Shown piece by piece: positions 36,157 through 43,949 of a stretch of DNA of 61,925 nt; positions within the stretch are counted from its first letter, which is position 1, and each line of letters starts with the position of its first letter. The position numbers and the translations under genes were made by a program. The stretch spans positions 1 to 61,925 of the forward strand of contig JAQCEQ010000013.1 of NCBI GenBank assembly GCA_027618565.1. The letters are read 5' to 3'. Under the pieces are notes generated by a model, which was not told where the DNA came from, made no database searches, and saw only the letters and a list, made by a program, of their open reading frames with translations. This DNA is from Planctomycetota bacterium (GTDB taxonomy: Bacteria > Planctomycetota > Phycisphaerae > Phycisphaerales > SM1A02).

Positions 36157-37039
36157 ATGCAAAGTCGTGTCTGTGGCGGTGAGCGAGGCGTCCGGAAGCA
36201 CACCTCTCCCGAGTCACCAGCCGTGGCATTGATCCCCAGCGCGGCGGGCGGGTGGCGAGGTGCGCTCGCCTTCTGTTCTGGGCTGGGGGCCGGTCATGTC
36301 TCCCTGCTGGTCTTCCCTCTGGGAAGTGTGCCTCTGGCATCTGGCTGGGCGCGGAAGCCACAGGCTGGCGCCCCACCCTCTCATCGATGGCGTGGCCTCC
36401 ATCCAAGAGGCTCGTGGCAGGTCGATCACGGCCTCCATCTCGCAACTCCTCCACAATCCAAGGATTAGGGCCCTGGCGATCACCTACTTCTGTTCCGCAG
36501 GATTGGTCTTTGGTCTGGCCGGATACTGGAACCTCACCCTCCAGCTGGCGTACGGTCGATCGACCGAGCTGGCGGGGTGGTTTGGCACCGCGTTCTTCCT
36601 CGGCCTGGCCATAGGCGCCCCGCTCTCGGGCGCGTTGGTGGGTCGATCCATGAAGCCGCTTCGCCTCCTGGTATGGGGCGCGGCACTCAGCGCCATTGCC
36701 TGTGCGATCATCATCTATGTCCCTCGGGTGGACAACCTTGCAGTACCCATCTCTTTCTGGGGAATCCTCGGTCTCTCGCTGGGAACCAGCATGCTCCTCT
36801 TCCCATTGGCGGTCAGGGAGGGAGGTCCATCGACCGCTGCCACCGCCGTCACCCTCATCAATACGGCGGGACTGGTCGGCGCGGGGCTCTTTCAGTGTCT
36901 GCCGTCCATGATCATGCGGTTCGAACCAGCGATGGGCGAACTCGCTTCCATTCGATTGGCCCTCAGCGTGCAGATGATCGGTGCCTTCGTCGCATGGTTC
37001 GTGTTGATCCACTTGTCAAGATCGATGGACAACGGCTAG
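36157..37039 (+). pseudogene. MFS transporter remnant, front half lost and frame broken
   Basis: The stretch from about 36470 to 37039 encodes six clean helices of an MFS C-terminal half (ALAITYFCSAGLVFGLAGYW, GTAFFLGLAIGAPLSGALVG, SFWGILGLSLGTSMLLFPLA, LALSVQMIGAFVAWFVLIHL). Upstream, in another frame (36157-36468), a helix-6-like piece remains (GWRGALAFCSGLGAGH, LLVFPLGSV). Helices 1-5 are missing altogether, and the two pieces are joined by a shift somewhere between about 36300 and 36400. I regard it as non-functional. A longer frame that starts at 36260 would give a 259-residue protein whose first ~60 residues look like noise. The SET-domain gene begins 17 bases after the stop. Confidence 0.78.
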
Positions 37040-37056
37040 CATCGCACCACTCCGAC

Positions 37057-37557
37057 ATGCCGCAGGTCATCCACGCCTCGCATGGCACGATGCTGATCTC
37101 CAGCCGTGCCTATGCCCACAACGACATCATCCTCTCCATCGATGTTGGTGTCGGCATTTCGCTGGCGCCAAATCGGTACAGCGTCCAGATCGGCGTGAGG
37201 GCACATGTCTTGCCGCCACGCGACTTGCCCCAGGACGCACCTCCCTACTGGAGATACCTGAACCATGCGTGCAACCCGAGCGGCCGCTGGGTCGGCTTGG
37301 ACCTACGCGCACGCCGGCCCATCGCCAAGGGCGACGAGCTGACCTTCGATTACCTCACCACCGAGTGGGAGATGAACGAGCCGTTCCAGTGTCGGTGCGG
37401 CTCCTGCGGCGGTCGCCGCATCTCCGGGTTTCGCCACGCCAGCGCCGAGGACCGACACGCGGTCGACGCCGAGCTGTCCCCGCACATCCGAGAGTTGTGG
37501 GCGACGCATGGTCTAACCAAACCGGCCCATGCGGCTGCTGCAGCACATATTCGCTGA
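37057..37557 (+). CDS. SET-domain protein-lysine methyltransferase homologue
   Basis: A 166-residue cytosolic protein, ATG at 37057 (MPQVIHASHG). It is a minimal SET domain: an N-terminal start with a G-rich turn, the knot motifs YLNHACNPS (67-75) and GDELTFDYLTTEW (92-104), and a post-SET-like Cys cluster (CRCGSC, Cys112/114/117) followed by GGRRISGF. These residues bind SAM and the target lysine in eukaryotic and bacterial SET enzymes. The substrate is unknown. Its last 29 bases overlap the start of the peptide synthetase gene, so the two are surely co-expressed, and a role in modifying that enzyme or its lysine-like product is an inference. Frames reading upstream from 36577 are shadows of the MFS remnant. 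Confidence 0.85.
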   Translation: MPQVIHASHGTMLISSRAYAHNDIILSIDVGVGISLAPNRYSVQIGVRAHVLPPRDLPQDAPPYWRYLNHACNPSGRWVGLDLRARRPIAKGDELTFDYLTTEWEMNEPFQCRCGSCGGRRISGFRHASAEDRHAVDAELSPHIRELWATHGLTKPAHAAAAAHIR

Positions 37558-40500
37558 GGCCGTCCGGCGACATGGCGACCAGGTCGCCGTCGACACGGCC
37601 TGCGCACACGCGCGGCGACGCGTGACCTACGACGAGTTGGCACGGGAGGTCGCCGGACTCGCCACCCAGATCCTCCCCGCATGCCGAAGTGCGGAACCGG
37701 AGCCCATCGTGGCGATCTGCTGCTCCCGCGAGGACGAGTGGCTCTATGTCGCGCAGTTGGCGGCCAACGCCGCGGGCGCTGCGTGGACGGTGATCGAGCC
37801 GGGAGCCCCCGATGCGCACCTCGAGCGCATCCTCAGGCTGGCGAAGCCCGTGGTGGTGCTCTGCACGCCGGATGAGATGGACCGCCTCCGCAGGATCACC
37901 TCCGCCCCCATCAGCCCACTGGGGCCCCTGCGCGAGCTCCCATCACTCGTGGAGGCGCTGTCGCTCCTGGAGCAACATCGGAGCGCCAGCCAATTGGCGT
38001 ATGTGATCTTCACTTCTGGAACCACTGGCTCGCCGAAGGGCGTTGAGATCGAACACCGCAGCATCGTCCAACTGGTGGATGGTGACCTGAAGGAATTCGG
38101 GCTTGGACCAAGCGACCGAGTCGCCCAATGTTCCTCGGGTGCGTACGACTCCTCGGTCGAAGAGGTGTGGCTTGCTCTCGCATCGGGCGCGGCACTGGTC
38201 CCCATTGACGATGTCACGCTACGAGGGGGACCCGATCTGGCCGAGTTTCTCCGCCGCGAACGCATTACGGTCTTCTGCCCACCTCCCACTCTCCTACGAT
38301 CGATGGGCTGCGCCGATCCCGCGCGCGAGCTTCCCGACGTTCGATTCGTGTACGTCGGCGGCGAGCAACTTCCACAAGACATCGCGGACGCTTGGAGCGT
38401 CGGGCGTCGGCTGGAGAATGGCTACGGGCCCACGGAGTGCACCGTCACGGTCGTGCGTGCGACCATCCGTCCCGGCGAGTCAGTCTCCATCGGCCGACCG
38501 ATTCCCGGCTCAGCGGTGCACATCCTCGCTCTTGACGGGGACGGAATCGTTGCCGACGATGCCGCAGGGGAATTGTGCGTGTCAGGCGCGTCTCTGGCAC
38601 GAGGGTATCGCGGCGCAACCGATGCTGATGCCTCTCGATTCACGACACACCCGGTTTCGCGGCTGCGGCTCTATCGAACGGGCGACCTCGCGAGGCGACG
38701 CGGCGATGGCACGCTGGAATGCCTGGGTCGCGTGGATGGCCAGGTCAAGGTTCGCGGCCATCGAATCGAACTGGGCGCGATTGAAGCAGCCTGCGCGTCG
38801 GCGCCGGGCGTTCGGGAGGCAGGGGCGCGCCTCCACGGGAGCGGAACGGGTGCGCGACTCGCGGCCTACTTGGTATCCGAGGGCACTGCGGGCGCGGGTG
38901 CAGTGGAATTGCAACGTGTCCGAGATCACCTTCTGCGCACGCTTCCGCCGCCCCAGGTGCCATCACACCTTGAGTGGATCAAGGCGCTCCCGAGATCGAC
39001 CAGCGGCAAGCTGGATCGCCTTGCGCTTCCCGAGGCTCCCAGCCGCCCCAGCCACCCCAGCGCACCCTTAGGGCACGACGACACTGCCGCCGGACTCGTC
39101 CTCCTCGCCTTTGCCAGCGCCGTGTCGGTTCCCGAGGGCGTGCCCCCATCGACCCTTGTGGACTTGGACTTCTTCCACGACTTGGCGGGCGACTCACTGG
39201 CCGTCACAGCCGTTGTGGTGGCGCTCCGGCGCCACCACAACTGGTCACGCACGAGTGTGCGCGATGTCGTGCAACACCCAACCGCGCGTTCGCTCGCAGC
39301 ACATCTGGAGTCGCGCACCGGACCGGCTCCGTCGACTGCTCCCACGGAGGCAGCTGAGTGGCATGCAACGGCGGGAGCGGGGAGCACACACACTCCCAGG
39401 CGAACAACGTGGCAGGTCGAGGCTCGACCAGCGACCTCCACCGCCGTTCAAGTGTCGGTCATCGCGGTTGGCTGGATCGTGCACGGCGTCATCGGCGCGT
39501 GGCTCATCTTCGCCGCCTTGCCCTGGTCACTCGATCGGTTGGGTCTGGGGCTGACTGTGCTCCTCATTGGCATCGCCACGCCCCTCGCGCGCACACTCTG
39601 GCTCCTCACAACGGTGCTGGCCACGGTCGTCACAAAGCGAGTGCTGGTGGGACGCGTCGAACCGGGTCGGGTTGCTGTCTGGAGCCATCGATGGACGCGA
39701 CTCTGGATCGTCGGGAGAGTGTCGCGCTCGATCCCGTGGGGACTCATCTCCAGCACCACCATGCAGGGCTGGGTGCTGCGATCGCTGGGTGCACGCGTCG
39801 GTGAACGCGTGGAGTTCGACCCCGGCGTGGCGTTTCCGCGCGCCACCTGGGACCTGCTGGACATTGGGGACGATGCCGTGATTGGCACCGATGCCCTCCT
39901 TCAGATGAGTCGGCTGGAAGACGGACTGCTGATCCTGGATCGGGTGTCCATCGGAGCCCGGGCGGTCATCGACACACGCGCAGTTGTCGGGACTGGCGCC
40001 GTGGTTGGTGCGGACACCACCGTCGCGCCGCTCGCGGTGCTGGCGAAAGACACTCGGACGGGCGACCGCGAACACTGGGCTGGAAATCCGGCGAAGAAGA
40101 GTGGAGGAGCGCATTCGACCCCTGCTCCGGACGCGCCTTCCAACGCCGACTCTCCATTCCGCCACGCCGCCATGATCTTCGGGATGCGACTTTTTGCGGG
40201 GACCATTCCGCTCTTGGCGCTTGTCGCGTTCCTGGATCGCACCGGGATCGGTCGACGAGTCAGCGACCTGGTCGAGGGATGGCTGCTCATTCCGCAATTT
40301 GACTTGGGTGTGGCGCTCGCCATAGGGCTGGGGACCGGCGTGATCTCCGGAGGGTGGCTCCTCTATGAAGCAGTCTCATGCCGCGTGATGGGACGGTGCC
40401 GCCCGGGTTGGCATCCTCGGTTCGGGACTGAGTCCGTCCGAGTGCAGCGCAAGTTGGACCGAGTGGCGCACGCCGCGTGTTGGCTCAGCGGATCCCTGCT

Positions 40501-41548
40501 GTGGACCGCGTGGCTCCGACTCGCCGGCATGAGAATTGGCAAGCAGTCCGAAGTCTCCACGGTCGTCGGCGCCATCCCGGAGTTGGTGAGCCTCGGAGAC
40601 CGGTGCTTCCTGGCCGATGGCACGTACTTCCAGTGTGCATCGGGCGGGTCCACTGGACTGTGCCTCTCGGAGGTGCAACTTGGAGATCACACGTTCATAG
40701 GGAACTACGCCGTTGTCGACGCAGGTCGCCAAGAGGCAGGATTGTTCCTCGGTGTCGCCACGCATTCCCCCGACCCCATCCACCAGCAGGACAACCCCAA
40801 GACTGCTTGGGTCGGCAATCCTCCGCTGGCGTTCCCTCGCATGACCGGCGCCGCCGACCCTGCGGCCTTTCACCCAGGCGGTGTGGCGATCGGCCGCCGG
40901 CTCGGGTGGGAACTGGGGCGATTCGCTCTGCCAATCGTTCCGGTCACGCTGACACTCTTTGCGTACGCGATCTTGATTCCCGCGGCTGTGGGAGTGGGTT
41001 GGATCACCCGGTTCGCGGTGACCGGCGCCGTCGCGCTGGCGATCAGCGTGATGATGCTGGTCTGCGCCATTGCGCTCAAGTGGCTGCTGCTTGGCCGCGT
41101 GCGGCCGGGAACGCGCGGATTCTGGTCCGGCTGGACCTGCCGTTGGGAGTTCCAGTACATGGCGTGGGAGATTTGGGCTCCTGCTCTCATAAAGGACCTG
41201 GAGAACACGCTGGCGTGGAACTGGGTACTGAGGCTTCTAGGCGCGCGCATTGGCACCGGCGTCGTCGTGGCGACCAACGCGGGTGAGGTGGTCGACCCCG
41301 ACCAGATTGAGTACGACGACCATGCCACGGTGGCCGGACTCATCCAGGCACACACCTTTGAAGATCGACTCCTCAAGGTGGACCGCGTGCGTATCGGCCG
41401 AGGTGCCACGCTGGGTGAACACGCACTGCTGATGGCTGGTGCGTCGCTTGGCGACCACGCGATCGCTCACCCAGGAGCATTACTGCTCAAGGGCGAATCA
41501 ATCGCGAATCATGCGGTCGTTGCCGGGAGCCCATCGGTTCCGGCGTGA
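37529..41548 (+). CDS. Pls/PosA-type single-module non-ribosomal peptide synthetase
   Basis: A 1339-residue membrane synthetase. Residues 1-500 are an adenylation domain: YVIFTSGTTGSPKGVE (A3, 158-173), AYDSSVEEVW (A4), NGYGPTECTV (A5), YRTGDLARRRGDG (A7) and PRSTSGKLDRL (A10). A carrier domain follows with phosphopantetheine Ser556 (FFHDLAGDSLAV). After a Thr/Ala linker the C-terminal ~690 residues alternate predicted helix pairs with left-handed-beta-helix hexapeptide segments (IGDDAVIGTDALLQ, LGDHTFIGNYAVV, IGRGATLGEHALLM). There is no condensation or thioesterase domain. This is the epsilon-poly-lysine synthetase (Pls) and PosA layout, which polymerises one amino acid via isopeptide bonds. 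Against the GrsA numbering I place Glu211 and Glu296 in the pocket, favouring a basic substrate (manual alignment). Confidence 0.9.
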   Translation: MRLLQHIFAEAVRRHGDQVAVDTACAHARRRVTYDELAREVAGLATQILPACRSAEPEPIVAICCSREDEWLYVAQLAANAAGAAWTVIEPGAPDAHLERILRLAKPVVVLCTPDEMDRLRRITSAPISPLGPLRELPSLVEALSLLEQHRSASQLAYVIFTSGTTGSPKGVEIEHRSIVQLVDGDLKEFGLGPSDRVAQCSSGAYDSSVEEVWLALASGAALVPIDDVTLRGGPDLAEFLRRERITVFCPPPTLLRSMGCADPARELPDVRFVYVGGEQLPQDIADAWSVGRRLENGYGPTECTVTVVRATIRPGESVSIGRPIPGSAVHILALDGDGIVADDAAGELCVSGASLARGYRGATDADASRFTTHPVSRLRLYRTGDLARRRGDGTLECLGRVDGQVKVRGHRIELGAIEAACASAPGVREAGARLHGSGTGARLAAYLVSEGTAGAGAVELQRVRDHLLRTLPPPQVPSHLEWIKALPRSTSGKLDRLALPEAPSRPSHPSAPLGHDDTAAGLVLLAFASAVSVPEGVPPSTLVDLDFFHDLAGDSLAVTAVVVALRRHHNWSRTSVRDVVQHPTARSLAAHLESRTGPAPSTAPTEAAEWHATAGAGSTHTPRRTTWQVEARPATSTAVQVSVIAVGWIVHGVIGAWLIFAALPWSLDRLGLGLTVLLIGIATPLARTLWLLTTVLATVVTKRVLVGRVEPGRVAVWSHRWTRLWIVGRVSRSIPWGLISSTTMQGWVLRSLGARVGERVEFDPGVAFPRATWDLLDIGDDAVIGTDALLQMSRLEDGLLILDRVSIGARAVIDTRAVVGTGAVVGADTTVAPLAVLAKDTRTGDREHWAGNPAKKSGGAHSTPAPDAPSNADSPFRHAAMIFGMRLFAGTIPLLALVAFLDRTGIGRRVSDLVEGWLLIPQFDLGVALAIGLGTGVISGGWLLYEAVSCRVMGRCRPGWHPRFGTESVRVQRKLDRVAHAACWLSGSLLWTAWLRLAGMRIGKQSEVSTVVGAIPELVSLGDRCFLADGTYFQCASGGSTGLCLSEVQLGDHTFIGNYAVVDAGRQEAGLFLGVATHSPDPIHQQDNPKTAWVGNPPLAFPRMTGAADPAAFHPGGVAIGRRLGWELGRFALPIVPVTLTLFAYAILIPAAVGVGWITRFAVTGAVALAISVMMLVCAIALKWLLLGRVRPGTRGFWSGWTCRWEFQYMAWEIWAPALIKDLENTLAWNWVLRLLGARIGTGVVVATNAGEVVDPDQIEYDDHATVAGLIQAHTFEDRLLKVDRVRIGRGATLGEHALLMAGASLGDHAIAHPGALLLKGESIANHAVVAGSPSVPA

Positions 41549-41553
41549 GGTCT

Positions 41554-42795
41554 CTACCGCACCACGATGTGCAGCACGCTGACATCATCATCAAAGTCCG
41601 CACGGCCTGAATAGGCGCGCGCCTCGGCGAGCACTGGTTCGACCGCGGCGACGCCCTGCCGCGCGGCGGCATCCAATGCGGCACGCCCCACCTCCAGGAA
41701 CTCCTCGATCGGCCGCACCCCCAACGGAGGTACCGCGCCCGCCGGCACGAAAGGCTGCAGTTCGTGAATGCCGTCGCTATAGACCATGAGATGCGAGCCC
41801 GCCGGAACGCTTGCTGAGCCGGATTGATACGCCAGTCCCTTGATCGCCCCCATGACGAGCCCCGACACTTCTTCCTCGCCACCCAAGAGCCGGAATGCCC
41901 CATCAGGCAATCGCAGGAGGACGGGGGGATGTCCGCCGCAGCCGTAGCGCAGCTCGTGCGTGGTGATGTCGATGACGCCGTACCACAGCGTGAAGAACAT
42001 GCCGTTGTGCATGGACATCGGGTACATCACATTGAGCGCAGTAAGCACCGCCCCCGGGTCGCCAGGATCTGCCCCCGCCACTACGCCAGCGCCAAGTGCA
42101 TTCATGACGCTCACTCCCAACAGCGCTGGGCCAACGCCATGGCCGCAGACATCCAAGAGATAGATCGCGAAGTGTGTGTCGTCGATCCATCGGTAGCCGA
42201 AGGCATCGCCACCAAGACTTGCGGAGGGGAGGAATTCCCAGTGGGTCTCAATGGATCCGGTGATCGGAGCGGGGATGAGTCGTCGAACATAGGCCGCGGC
42301 ACTTTCCAGCTCCGCTCGAAGGGCGTCAAAGGCCCGGTCGCGCTCCACCTGCGCTCTGTTGACACGCGCGTGGTATCGGATGCGTGCCACCAGCTCCACG
42401 GGGTCCGGCAACTTGACGAGGTAGTCGTTCGCGCCGCGCGCGAAGGCCTCTGCCTTCGTCGCGGCATCTTCCTTGGTGCTCAGCACAATGAGGGGCACGC
42501 GGGCCATCGCGGCGTCGGCTCGATACGCGCGCACCAGGTCAAGCCCATCGGCGTCCGGCATCACCAGGTCCTGGAGGATCACATCGGGCTGCTCGGCCCG
42601 CGCACGCTCCACGGCCTCGGCTCCCTTGAGGCACGCCACGAGGGAAAGGTCGGCTTGTGATGCAAGCATCCGACGAACCGCCTCGGCGATCATGGCTTGG
42701 TCATCCACGATCATGACCTTGAGTGGTGCGTCCAGTGCGACGGAGCTGGCGGGAATGGCGACGCTTCTGATGGGGGCGGTGGCTGGAGAACTCAT
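41554..42795 (-). CDS. Response regulator with SpoIIE/PP2C-type phosphatase output
   Basis: A 413-residue cytosolic protein, last gene of the Wsp-like operon. A receiver domain (about 24-150) has the acidic pair Asp31-Asp32, phospho-acceptor Asp76 (VILQDLVMP) and the conserved Thr/Ser and Lys (LIVLSTKED, YLVKLPDP). A linker and a PPM/SpoIIE-type Ser/Thr phosphatase domain follow (GGDAFGYRWIDD, LLDVCGHGVGPALLG, FTLWYGVIDITTHELRYGCG, LMVYSDGIHE, DFDDDVSVL), with the metal-binding aspartates in place. RsbU-type enzymes dephosphorylate STAS anti-sigma antagonists. In Pseudomonas Wsp this position is held by the diguanylate cyclase WspR. The start codon shares its A with the stop of the CheB-like gene (TGATG). 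Confidence 0.9.
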   Translation of the reverse strand: MSSPATAPIRSVAIPASSVALDAPLKVMIVDDQAMIAEAVRRMLASQADLSLVACLKGAEAVERARAEQPDVILQDLVMPDADGLDLVRAYRADAAMARVPLIVLSTKEDAATKAEAFARGANDYLVKLPDPVELVARIRYHARVNRAQVERDRAFDALRAELESAAAYVRRLIPAPITGSIETHWEFLPSASLGGDAFGYRWIDDTHFAIYLLDVCGHGVGPALLGVSVMNALGAGVVAGADPGDPGAVLTALNVMYPMSMHNGMFFTLWYGVIDITTHELRYGCGGHPPVLLRLPDGAFRLLGGEEEVSGLVMGAIKGLAYQSGSASVPAGSHLMVYSDGIHELQPFVPAGAVPPLGVRPIEEFLEVGRAALDAAARQGVAAVEPVLAEARAYSGRADFDDDVSVLHIVVR

Positions 42796-43922
42796 CAGGG
42801 CACTCTCTTCACAGTTGAATCGGCCATCGCGTGAACCACGGCGGCGCCGATGGTCTCGATGGCGTGACATCGATCGACTGCGCCGATCGACTTGGCCTCA
42901 CCGGGCATTCCCCACACGACGCTCGTGTTCCGATCTTGCGCGAACGTCTGCCACCCAGCGCGGCGGAGCGTGAGCAGTCCGCTGGCACCATCGCGCCCCA
43001 TGCCGGTGAGGAGCACGGCGGCACCTCCACCTGGACGCACACGCGCTGCTGACTCGAACATCGTGTTGATCGACGGGCTGTGCACATCTGAGGGCTTGCC
43101 TGGGAGCGACACCACCGCGCCCGAGGGACCGATGGCGAGATGCTTTCCGCCCTCCGCGACCAGCACGTCCCCGGCGACTGGTTCCTGTCCTGCGCGCGCC
43201 AGGCTCACGCGATGGCCGATCCTGCCTGCGAGCCAGGTCGCAAACCCCGGCAGGAATTGTGGGTCCATGTGTTGGACGATGATCGATGCCACCGATCGAG
43301 ATCCAGCGCCGACCGCGATTCCCGCTCGCGCCCGGTCCCATCCCGCGAAGAAGTCAACGATCGCCTGAGGGCCTCCTGTCGACGCCCCGATGAGCAGCAA
43401 CGAGTCGACCACCGTCGAGGAACCGGGTTCTGCCGATCGTCGAAGAAGAGAATCGACCGCCACCGGAGAAGCCGCGGGTGGAGCAGACGCTGGACCAGCC
43501 TTGGCTCGGAAAGCCTCAGACTCGATCGCCGCGCGAACCGCAGCGATCTTTCCAAGCAACTTGCCTGCATCGCCGCCCGCCGCACCGCCCGACGACATCC
43601 GTGGCGTATCGACGGCATCCAGCGCCCCCGCAGAGATGGCCTCATATACGCCGGGAGCGTTTCCCTCCACCGTGGCGGTGACCACGATCACCGGGCACGC
43701 AGACTGTCCCATGATCTGACGAGTCGCCTCAACACCGCCCATGCGGGGCATCACAAGGTCCATGAGCACCAAGTCGGGAGTGTCAGCGCGACACTTGGCC
43801 ACGGCCTCGTCTCCGTCGTTGGCCACCCAGGCCAGCTCCGCACCAGGCACCAACGCGACCGCTCGCTTGAGGGCTTCCCGGGCCATGGCCAGGTCGTTCA
43901 CGATTGCAATTCGGTAGACCAT
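42795..43922 (-). CDS. wspF: CheB/WspF-type protein-glutamate methylesterase
   Basis: A 375-residue chemotaxis adaptation enzyme. The receiver has phospho-acceptor Asp55 (LVLMDLVMPRMGG). A ~50-residue linker leads to the catalytic domain with Ser181 (GASTGGPQA), His218 (IVQHMDP) and Asp311 (LLTGMGRDGASGL), the CheB triad. The methylesterase removes methyl groups from the MCP and resets signalling; phosphorylation by the CheA-like kinase activates it. It lies 27 bases downstream of the kinase gene and one base overlaps the next gene, matching the wspE-wspF-wspR order of Pseudomonas. Confidence 0.92.
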   Translation of the reverse strand: MVYRIAIVNDLAMAREALKRAVALVPGAELAWVANDGDEAVAKCRADTPDLVLMDLVMPRMGGVEATRQIMGQSACPVIVVTATVEGNAPGVYEAISAGALDAVDTPRMSSGGAAGGDAGKLLGKIAAVRAAIESEAFRAKAGPASAPPAASPVAVDSLLRRSAEPGSSTVVDSLLLIGASTGGPQAIVDFFAGWDRARAGIAVGAGSRSVASIIVQHMDPQFLPGFATWLAGRIGHRVSLARAGQEPVAGDVLVAEGGKHLAIGPSGAVVSLPGKPSDVHSPSINTMFESAARVRPGGGAAVLLTGMGRDGASGLLTLRRAGWQTFAQDRNTSVVWGMPGEAKSIGAVDRCHAIETIGAAVVHAMADSTVKRVP

Positions 43923-43949
43923 ACGGTAGTGCGCGATCAGCAGGAGAGA

